Assembly: GCA_049609625.1 (NCBI GenBank)
Contig: JBMYYR010000014.1
Span: 1 to 38,823, forward strand
DNA: 38,823 nt
Source: JBMYYR01 sp049609625
GTDB taxonomy: Bacteria; Bacteroidota; Bacteroidia; Flavobacteriales; CAJXXR01
Direction of reading: 5' to 3'
Shown here: one piece after another, positions 33,131-38,823 of the stretch
Layout: each line of letters begins with the position of its first letter
Numbering within the stretch: position 1 is the stretch's first letter
The notes under the pieces: generated by a model
What the model was told of the DNA's origin: nothing
What the model saw: only the letters and a program-made list of their open reading frames with translations
Database searches by the model: none
Translations under genes and position numbers: made by a program

Positions 33131-34513
33131 TCAGTTTTTTTTCAAAAACGTTGGCTTTACGCTGATCATAATCCAAGCCCAATGGCTAAGTTCGTACGTA
33201 ATACCATCTACGCCACCTTGAGAATTTGCTTTGGTAGCGTGTTTCAAGACAGCCAAAGTTTCTGAGCCAAACATACGAGAATAGCCAAGCTGAAGCTGAA
33301 CATCGTCGGCTAGTTTCCAAGCCATATTTAAGTCTAATTCCAGTCCCAAATACTTGTCCATGGCTTTTCTTGTTCCTGATGTTAGCAGCTCATTTCTATC
33401 CAAAACATCAGCTGCAGCTGAAAAAAGATGCGCATCCAAGCCTATCCAAGAAGTTTCTGTTCGCTGGTGTTTGGCTTTAATGTAAATATCTTGAAGCCCC
33501 ACCGAGCCGATGTGATTTCCAACATAGAAATAATCCATCACACCATTAAATTTATGATTTGTGCCATAAAATGGCGTAAAAGCATGTCTTGAATCGTAAT
33601 ATGACACCTCTTCTGTTTGACTTTGCCCGCTTTGATATTCGTAACCTGCCGTAAGACTGAGTTTTTCTGTTGCCTGATAAGACAATTCGGCAGCAAAAAG
33701 CGCAGCTTTAATGTCGGGATCTGCCCAATAATTGAACACATTAATGTCTTTCCCAAATTGATAATAGAAAGAAGCATTGGCTTTGATGTCTTTGTACTTA
33801 TAGCTAAGGTAAGTCCCTGCAGTTTGGCTATAATTATCTTTATAATTTATCTTTGTTCCTGTATTTCGGCTAGCTTGTTTGCCGTTATTGAGGAACAAGA
33901 AACTGGCATCAAATCGTTTGCTAAATCGGTTGTTTGCCCAAATATACTGCATCGCTTTGTAGTTGTTTGGAGTTGTATAAAGTGTTGATTCTAAGCTTTC
34001 TGAATCTTGATTGAAGGCGCCACCAAGATGAATATTTAGCTTTGGATTTGCTTTATATTCCAACACTAGAGCGTCGTGGCTACGTCCTTGTTGAGCCCAA
34101 GCTACACTACCAAAAATTCTCTGATTATCGTAAGCTATTTCTTGTCGTCCAAATTTTAAGGCTAGTTTGTCGTCAAGAAAAACCTTAGCCCAAGCTTCAT
34201 GTATTGAGTTTCCAAAATCTTGATTGCCGACCAATTGAGATTGATTTCCCCAAACTCTAACATCCTGAAAAACAAGTTTCATGAGATAGGATTTGCTTTG
34301 ATATTCGATATTGAGTCGGCTACGTTGGCTGGTAAAAACAGCGGGATCTTGCTCTGGCAGAGCCAAAGATTTGACGCCGTGGCGATATTCTGTTCGTGGC
34401 CTTAGTTCGCCCGATAAAGACAATTGAGCTTTTGAAACTTGAATGCTCGACAAGAGCATAAATCCTAAAACTAAGGGCTTAGCGAAATGGTTTTTCTTGG
34501 TTTGATAAAACAT
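33131..34513 (-). CDS. Alginate-export-type outer-membrane porin
   Basis: 460 residues from ATG 34511-34513; an in-frame TTG 14 codons upstream precedes the signal peptide and is unlikely. The signal ends SIQVSKAQ. The mature protein begins LSLSGELRPRTEYRHG and continues RSRLNIEYQSKSYLMKLVFQ, GNSIHEAWAKVFLDDKLALK and FGRQEIAYDNQRIFG, the pattern of the alginate-export barrel family. Alternating short strands run to the C-terminus. The family forms anion-selective pores, and no alginate genes are near, so nitrite, nitrate or another small anion is a reasonable guess for the cargo. nirK follows 59 bases later with no terminator, so the porin probably leads the operon. Confidence 0.82.
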   Translation of the reverse strand: MFYQTKKNHFAKPLVLGFMLLSSIQVSKAQLSLSGELRPRTEYRHGVKSLALPEQDPAVFTSQRSRLNIEYQSKSYLMKLVFQDVRVWGNQSQLVGNQDFGNSIHEAWAKVFLDDKLALKFGRQEIAYDNQRIFGSVAWAQQGRSHDALVLEYKANPKLNIHLGGAFNQDSESLESTLYTTPNNYKAMQYIWANNRFSKRFDASFLFLNNGKQASRNTGTKINYKDNYSQTAGTYLSYKYKDIKANASFYYQFGKDINVFNYWADPDIKAALFAAELSYQATEKLSLTAGYEYQSGQSQTEEVSYYDSRHAFTPFYGTNHKFNGVMDYFYVGNHIGSVGLQDIYIKAKHQRTETSWIGLDAHLFSAAADVLDRNELLTSGTRKAMDKYLGLELDLNMAWKLADDVQLQLGYSRMFGSETLAVLKHATKANSQGGVDGITYELSHWAWIMISVKPTFLKKN

Positions 34514-34762
34514 GATGTTGACTTCTAATTTTAAATCAAAAATACAGTCAATCAATTAGTTATAAACTGATGCGGATGGGTTTAAAATGCTGATTCATCT
34601 TATTGAAAAAGATGATAGAAGTCATGTTTTTGATCTCATCTTAAGGCACAGCAGTGTTTTACTTCTATTTTGAAATACAGTGAGTCAAGGGTCTAAATTT
34701 ATGCGCCATTGTCAATACATCGTCGTCAAGCCTAAGATGCTCGCCCAAAATTTCAAAAAAAA
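34514..34762. promoter_or_regulatory. Upstream region of the nirK cluster with a TCATCTT palindrome
   Basis: This gap must hold the promoter for the porin-nirK-FGE-SCO run. The only structure I see is TCATCTT (34595-34601) and AAGATGA (34609-34615) around 7 bases, about 85 bases before the porin start. No clean Crp/Fnr half-sites (TTGAT...ATCAA) were found, though oxygen or NO control is expected for such a cluster. Confidence 0.35.
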
Positions 34763-34790
34763 AAGCTATTGTGAGAGTTCACAATAGCTT
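34763..34790 (-). terminator. Intrinsic terminator after the 50-residue gene
   Basis: A perfect 12-bp stem (34763-34774 with 34779-34790) with loop GAGT. On the minus strand it is followed by a run of about ten T (34755-34764). Confidence 0.85.
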
Positions 34791-34813
34791 GTTTGATTTA
34801 GAAAATGATCTTG

Positions 34814-34966
34814 CTAAACATCAACATTCTGTAGATTTAGCTTAAGTTTTGGACAGGTCTTACAATACTGTTTTTTTGTTTTGTAAGATTTGCAACAGTC
34901 TGATTTGAATTTAATTAGCTTAATGTTATCTAAAGTGTTCTTTGTCTGTTTTGTCTTTTTAGACAT
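34814..34966 (-). CDS. 50-residue basic Cys-rich protein, unknown function
   Basis: 50 residues beginning MSKKTKQTKNTLDNIKLIKF, followed by four cysteines in CCKSYK and YCKTCP. It starts exactly in the stop codon of the lipoprotein gene (TAATG overlap at 34966-34968) and ends 24 bases before a strong terminator, so it is very likely translated. The CC...CxxC arrangement with many lysines suggests a small zinc-binding or nucleic-acid-binding protein; similar short proteins with a K-x-K-x-x-C-K-x-C-P end are, as I recall, scattered through Flavobacteriia. No signal peptide is present, so it should be cytoplasmic although its partner is a lipoprotein. Confidence 0.7.
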   Translation of the reverse strand: MSKKTKQTKNTLDNIKLIKFKSDCCKSYKTKKQYCKTCPKLKLNLQNVDV

Positions 34967-35310
34967 TAGTTGCAAGTATAGATTTTAGTTTCGATTTTGA
35001 ACACGCCTCCTGGAACCGTTTGGTCGTTTCCGTTGTTGTCTTCGTAAGTCTGAATGGCAGTGGTGTCAGAGTCGTTTCCACTTTCCAATTTGTCTAAATT
35101 CTTCCCACAAACTTCGCCTAAAGCTTGTGTAAAGGAGCTTTCGTCAAAATAGTTAATATCGTTGAACTCATTGGGCGAAATACCCGAAAACTGTGGACGG
35201 TTTAGGTAGCTAACTGTTTCTTCAAACGAACATTCTTTACACGTTTCGCAAGACGTCAGAAGGCCAATAAAACAAATAGAAAGAGCGAGAGGTTTGATTA
35301 GTTTAATCAT
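34966..35310 (-). CDS. Small lipoprotein, unknown function
   Basis: 114 residues. Lipoprotein signal LSICFIGLLTSC, with the mature part starting CETCKECSFEETVSY. The first lines of the mature protein carry three cysteines close together, including the lipidated one, and two more occur later (EVCGKN and the C-terminal TCN). The rest is acidic. No known domain was recognised. It is translationally coupled to the 50-residue Cys-rich gene through TAATG. The shared CxxC-like motifs suggest that the pair handles a metal or thiols, but that is a guess. It lies between glnA and the nirK cluster and shares their strand. Confidence 0.75.
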   Translation of the reverse strand: MIKLIKPLALSICFIGLLTSCETCKECSFEETVSYLNRPQFSGISPNEFNDINYFDESSFTQALGEVCGKNLDKLESGNDSDTTAIQTYEDNNGNDQTVPGGVFKIETKIYTCN

Positions 35311-35410
35311 AATAAAACGAAATAAAGTTAAAAAAAATTGAAGGCTAAAGTAAGCAATTTTTCTGTTGGAGTGTCCGAAAGTAAGTCGAAACTTACATCA
35401 GAACCTAAAA

Positions 35411-35441
35411 AAGCAGCTAAAAAATAAACGTTTAGCTGCTT
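35411..35441 (-). terminator. Intrinsic terminator after glnA
   Basis: A perfect 11-bp stem AAGCAGCTAAA/TTTAGCTGCTT with a 9-base spacer; on the minus strand it is followed by a T-run of about six. It starts 12 bases after the glnA stop. Confidence 0.8.
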
Positions 35442-35452
35442 ATATTTGTTGA

Positions 35453-37645
35453 TTATCTAGCGAACAACATTTCTCTATATTTTGGCAAAGGCCAAAGTTG
35501 ATCATCAATTGTGAGCTCCAGTTTGTCGGCTATTTTTCTGATTTTATCGAGGTAAGGCTTCACGTCATCAGCATAAGCTTTCGCTTTTTCTGGTGCGTGT
35601 TCAATGAGGTTGGCGCGCTTGCGGGCTTCGGTCATGTCTTGGACCAAATCTCTCAGGCTATTGATAGAATCCGAAATTTTCAGAATGGTTTTCCGTTGAC
35701 TTATTGAAGCTTTTTTGGCTTCTTCGGTATCAAAAATGGCGTTTAGTCCTGTTACATTTTCAATCAGTGTGTTTTGATAAGTAATGGCTGTCGGAATAAT
35801 ATGATTGCCCACTAAATCGCCAACAACTCTCGATTCAATTTGAATGGTCATAAAATATTGCTCATTCAGAATATCATAACGAGCCTCGAGTTCTCTGTTG
35901 GTCATAATATCCAGTTCGCCATACAAGGCTTTAACCTTGTCGTCGAGCATAAAATCGAGCGCATAAGGTGTTTTTTCCACATTGTTGAGTCCTTTTTCTT
36001 CGGCTTCTTTTAGCCAGTCTTCGCCATAACCATCGCCTTCAAAACGGATGCGTTTTGAAGCTTTTATATAGCGTTTCAGGACGTCAAAAATGGCTTCTTC
36101 CTTGTTTAGACCTTCAGCTTTTAGCTCTTCAACCTCGTTCTTAAATTCTTTTAATTGCTTGGCAACCACAGAATTGAGTACTGTCATCGGCAGAGCGCAG
36201 TTGGCAGTAGAGCCTACAGCTCTAAATTCAAATTTGTTTCCCGTAAAGGCAAAGGGAGAGGTTCGGTTTCGGTCGGTATTATCTTTCAAAATCTCAGGAA
36301 TTTTACCAACCACATTGATTTTGAAATTGGTTTTTTCTTCCGGACTCATTTTTCCTCCTTTCAGCGTCGACTCTATTTCGTCTAAAACTGCCGAGAGTTG
36401 CGAGCCTATAAACATTGAAATAATGGCTGGCGGAGCTTCGTTGGCGCCCAGTCGGTGTTCGTTGTTGGCTGTTGCGATGCTTGAGCGCAGTAAATCATCG
36501 TAGTTGTACACCGCCATAATGGTGTTTATAAAAAAGGTCAAAAACTGGAGGTTACTTTTTGGTGTATTTCCGGGGCTCAATAGGTTTTTTCCGGTATTGG
36601 TAGCCAAAGACCAGTTGTTGTGCTTGCCCGATCCATTCACGCCTGCATAGGGTTTTTCGTGAACCAAAACTTTAAAGTTATGTTTTTCTGCCACCCGATC
36701 CATCAAATCCATCAACAACTGATTGTGGTCATTTGCTAAATTGGTTTCTTCAAAAATAGGTGCGCATTCAAACTGATTTGGGGCAACTTCGTTGTGTCGG
36801 GTGGTAACAGGAATGCCTAACAATTGAGCTTCCATCTCGAAATGGCGCATAAAGGCAATGGCGCGCGAAGATATGGTTCCGAAATAATGGTCGTCTAGCT
36901 GTTGTCCTTTGGCTGATCCGTGTCCGAAAAGCGTTCGACCTGTCATCACCAAATCTGGTCTGGCATTATATAATGCTGTGTCTATCAAGAAATATTCTTG
37001 TTCCCAACCCAAAGTAGCGACAACTTTTGAGACTTGAGTTCCGAAATACTGACAAACCGATGTAGCGGCCTCATCTACAGCCTGTAAGGCTTTTAGCAAT
37101 GGCGTTTTGTTGTCTAAGGCCTCGCCGGTATAAGAAATAAATACGGTAGGAATACAAAGTGTTTTTTCGACAATAAAAGCGGGCGAAGTTGGATCCCAGG
37201 CTGTATAACCTCTGGCTTCAAAGGTGTTGCGAATACCGCCATTCGGAAAACTTGACGCATCAGGTTCTTGCTGCACTAAAAGCGAGCCGTCAAAACGCTC
37301 AATAACTCTTCCGTCTCCAACCAAACTAAAGAAGGCGTCATGTTTTTCTGCCGTTGTGCCTGTCAAAGGTTGAAACCAATGTGTGTAATGACTTACGCCC
37401 AAATTCATGGCCCAGTTTTTCATGGCGGAAGCCACTTGGTTTGCAATTTTTCTATCGATTTTTGCTCCTGTAGTAATGGCTGCTTTTAGTCCGCTATAGG
37501 CTTCTTTGGGCAAATAAGAGAGCATGGCATCTTCATTAAAGACGTGTTTTCCGTAGAAATCTGAAATTTTGTCCGAAGGTGTTTCAAAGGTTTGGGCTTT
37601 GCGATGGTTTAATTCTGCTAAAGCTCTAAAGCGAAGATTGCTCAT
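35453..37645 (-). CDS. glnA: Glutamine synthetase type III
   Basis: 730 residues from ATG 37643-37645 (MSNLRFRALAELNHRKAQTF); an in-frame upstream start would add 9 residues and overlap the promoter box. Forms glutamine from glutamate, ammonia and ATP. The length is that of the GSIII (GlnN) class, about 730, and not the 470 of GSI. Motifs: TLGWEQEYFLID (metal-binding Glu), TTRHNEVAPNQFECAPIFEE, GVNGSGKHNNWSLATNTG (ATP/glutamate site) and NRTSPFAFTGNKFEFRAVGS. The N-terminal GSIII domain has VFNEDAMLSYLPKEAYSGL and GVSHYTHWFQPLTGTTAEKH. The C-terminal roughly 170 residues are helical. There is no adenylylation site as in GSI. Single gene with its own promoter box and terminator. Confidence 0.96.
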   Translation of the reverse strand: MSNLRFRALAELNHRKAQTFETPSDKISDFYGKHVFNEDAMLSYLPKEAYSGLKAAITTGAKIDRKIANQVASAMKNWAMNLGVSHYTHWFQPLTGTTAEKHDAFFSLVGDGRVIERFDGSLLVQQEPDASSFPNGGIRNTFEARGYTAWDPTSPAFIVEKTLCIPTVFISYTGEALDNKTPLLKALQAVDEAATSVCQYFGTQVSKVVATLGWEQEYFLIDTALYNARPDLVMTGRTLFGHGSAKGQQLDDHYFGTISSRAIAFMRHFEMEAQLLGIPVTTRHNEVAPNQFECAPIFEETNLANDHNQLLMDLMDRVAEKHNFKVLVHEKPYAGVNGSGKHNNWSLATNTGKNLLSPGNTPKSNLQFLTFFINTIMAVYNYDDLLRSSIATANNEHRLGANEAPPAIISMFIGSQLSAVLDEIESTLKGGKMSPEEKTNFKINVVGKIPEILKDNTDRNRTSPFAFTGNKFEFRAVGSTANCALPMTVLNSVVAKQLKEFKNEVEELKAEGLNKEEAIFDVLKRYIKASKRIRFEGDGYGEDWLKEAEEKGLNNVEKTPYALDFMLDDKVKALYGELDIMTNRELEARYDILNEQYFMTIQIESRVVGDLVGNHIIPTAITYQNTLIENVTGLNAIFDTEEAKKASISQRKTILKISDSINSLRDLVQDMTEARKRANLIEHAPEKAKAYADDVKPYLDKIRKIADKLELTIDDQLWPLPKYREMLFAR

Positions 37646-37669
37646 GGTATAAAAATTTAAAATATTCAG

Positions 37670-37677
37670 CAAACCTA
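37670..37677 (-). promoter_or_regulatory. -7 box for glnA
   Basis: The minus strand reads TAGGTTTG, an exact TAnnTTTG match, 24 bases before ATG 37645. A T-rich tract lies upstream. Confidence 0.5.
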
Positions 37678-37818
37678 CAATTTTTTAGGGGGTGTGTTTG
37701 AAAAAAATAAGTTTTTTTTTGAATTTACCCCTTCAGATTTTGATGTTTGTAATGAAAAATAGATTTTTTTATTAAAATAGTTCCAGTCTAAAAAAAGAAT
37801 TATACAATTTATAATTAA

Positions 37819-37965
37819 TTATTTCGTATTAAGAACGTTTAGATAATGATGATTATTAACAATTGATTTGATTAATTCTTCATTCATGGACTCGGCAAAT
37901 TGACACAGCCATTGCTTTATTTCATTTAAGTTCTCAAGCGCTCCTCCTTTTGACTTCAGGTCGAA
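37819..37965 (-). pseudogene. 3' remnant of an unidentified gene
   Basis: On the minus strand, 48 codons after an in-frame TAG read protein-like text including GGALENLNEIKQWLCQFAES and NEELIKSIVNNHHYLNVLN before a TAA at 37819-37821. There is no start codon before residue 30, and the frame is closed upstream, so this looks like the C-terminal end of a broken gene. I do not recognise the family. It lies in the decayed region between glnA and an IS, so a transposase or IS-passenger remnant is possible. Confidence 0.4.
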
Positions 37966-38134
37966 CTATTTGGCTTAATTTTCAGTGTTTTACAGCTGGC
38001 AGGAAAAGCAAAAAGTCCAATTTGTAAAAATATAAATCAGACTTTTTTAAAATCTAAGATAGAGGTTTATGCTTAAACTATACCAACCTTTGGGAGTTAG
38101 CAATTTTATTGGGTAGTGCCTTATATGGAACATT

Positions 38135-38410
38135 TTATTCCAAAATGTCTTGGGAGGTGTGGTGCTTTATTGCTATAGAGACAAAAATAAACTGAATTAA
38201 ATTTAAAATAAACAAATACTCAATAGGTGTGTTTAATTTCACAAAACAATAAAGGGTTGAAATAAAATATAATAATTTATACACTACAATCTTTGTCTTT
38301 TTCGATATAGATAAACCAATTATAAACCCTAAGCAAATAAGAAAATTAGGTAAATAACTCAACTTTCGCACCCCTAATTTCAAAGGGATTTTAACATAAA
38401 AAAATAGCAT
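38135..38410 (-). CDS. Possible small membrane protein
   Basis: 91 residues from ATG 38408-38410. Three hydrophobic segments (FLICLGFIIGLSI; VYKLLYFISTLYCFV; FILNLIQFIFVSIAI) separated by basic loops fit a three-helix inner-membrane protein. No family was recognised. The start is next to the palindrome at 38413-38435 that begins the putative IS, so the 5' end may have been cut by the insertion and the real protein may have been longer. A stem-loop overlaps the stop codon. AT-rich composition can give such ORFs by chance, hence the low confidence. Confidence 0.4.
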   Translation of the reverse strand: MLFFYVKIPLKLGVRKLSYLPNFLICLGFIIGLSISKKTKIVVYKLLYFISTLYCFVKLNTPIEYLFILNLIQFIFVSIAIKHHTSQDILE

Positions 38411-38412
38411 GC

Positions 38413-38435
38413 AAACCAAGGGAAACCCTTGGTTT
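38413..38435. repeat. 10-bp palindrome near the IS left end
   Basis: AAACCAAGGG-AAA-CCCTTGGTTT is perfect and sits 38 bases before the transposase ATG. It may lie at or near the IS terminus. The right end is outside the window, so terminal repeats cannot be compared. Confidence 0.5.
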
Positions 38436-38473
38436 TATTGTATCTTTATGGTTCAAACAACAAAGTACAAAAC

Positions 38474-38823
38474 ATGCTAAAAAGCGAAGATATTACAAAA
38501 ACTGAAGAGCTAAAAGGAAAATTTAAAAAAATTTGGCTGAGTTCGGACTATATTCAGAAGCACCTCAATATCCTTGGTTTCGATTCCATTCAAGCCAAAT
38601 TCGACTCTTGTAAAAAAGCGGGCCATTCGTTTGGGAGTTTGATTTCAACACTTTTGATGCTGCCCTTGTTGGGTATTGGCTCCGTCAATGAGCTTCAAGC
38701 CAACAAAGACAAGGCTTTGAAGGTTTATGGAAAAGATAGCTATTATCGTCTTTTGGCTAATCAGTCTATTAACTGGAGGTCGTTTTTGTTCAGGTTCGTG
38801 AAGCGTTATCTAGCTAAGGATAA
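38474..38823 (+). CDS. IS4-like transposase, N-terminal part (leaves window)
   Basis: 116 residues are visible from ATG 38474 and the frame is still open at the window end. The text FDSIQAKFDSCKKAGHSFGS, LLMLPLLGIGSVNELQANKD and KDSYYRLLANQSINWRSFLF resembles the N-terminal region of IS4-group DDE transposases in Bacteroidota, where a YRLL...INWR motif precedes the first catalytic Asp. The DDE residues would lie downstream, outside the window, so activity cannot be judged. The palindrome at 38413-38435 is probably part of the IS left end or its promoter region. It marks the window end as a mobile region. Confidence 0.75.
   Translation, partial: MLKSEDITKTEELKGKFKKIWLSSDYIQKHLNILGFDSIQAKFDSCKKAGHSFGSLISTLLMLPLLGIGSVNELQANKDKALKVYGKDSYYRLLANQSINWRSFLFRFVKRYLAKD

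Noticed and set aside
33617..33988. 123-residue plus-strand ORF inside the porin gene
   Set aside because: Antisense to a continuous barrel sequence with a signal peptide; no independent support.
36090..36503. 137-residue plus-strand ORF inside glnA
   Set aside because: Antisense to conserved glutamine synthetase motifs.

Overview
The window looks like chromosomal DNA from a low-GC member of the Bacteroidota, most likely Flavobacteriia or a close relative. The evidence is secreted proteins with type IX secretion (T9SS) C-terminal sorting domains, promoters of the TTG/TAnnTTTG type, lineage-typical families (DUF4834, DUF5723, type III glutamine synthetase, SUMF1-like protein beside NirK), few Shine-Dalgarno sites, and lipoprotein signals ending in S/A-C. 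A 99-base N run inside a gene shows that this is a draft scaffold.

Layout. 1-680 is the start of an exported DUF5106/thioredoxin-like protein that leaves the window. 801-1799 is a DUF1016 (YhcG-type) nuclease. 2136-4703 is a B12-dependent class II ribonucleotide reductase, with a 12-bp palindrome upstream. 4921-8283 is a housekeeping block: RNase G, a 30-residue mS38-like basic peptide and HU, all on the minus strand, with mutY divergent. 8375-12169 is a 1264-residue secreted T9SS protein with eight two-cysteine GCTD...DDGSC repeats. 12645-16365 is a lipoprotein plus a DUF5723 outer-membrane protein with a lysine-rich tail. 16464-20422 holds two MsbA-like ABC exporters around a small DUF4834 membrane protein, followed by methylmalonyl-CoA epimerase.

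Accessory segments. 21036-23580 carries a HigBA-type toxin-antitoxin pair, whose toxin has a stop at codon 12, and a T9SS protein, bracketed by a degenerate direct repeat. After acetyl-CoA synthetase (23843-25756), a stretch of about 4.2 kb bounded by two related GC-rich palindromic repeats (25869-26014 and 30022-30120) holds a lipoprotein, a Cys-rich exported protein and a second, AT-rich DUF1016 nuclease.

The main metabolic module is a minus-strand cluster at 34513-30122: alginate-export-type porin, a copper nitrite reductase fused to cytochrome c, a SUMF1/FGE-like protein and a SCO copper chaperone. The last three are joined by TAATG stop/start overlaps. This suggests periplasmic nitrite reduction to NO with dedicated copper-centre assembly. 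Next come a small Cys-rich pair (34814-35310, also TAATG-coupled) and type III glutamine synthetase (35453-37645). The window ends in decayed or mobile DNA: a gene fragment, a small membrane ORF and the 5' part of an IS4-like transposase running off the end.

No tRNA, rRNA, CRISPR array or recognisable riboswitch was found. No complete new multigene system could be demonstrated. The observations most worth following are the nirK-FGE-SCO cluster, the interrupted toxin and the repeat-bounded accessory block.
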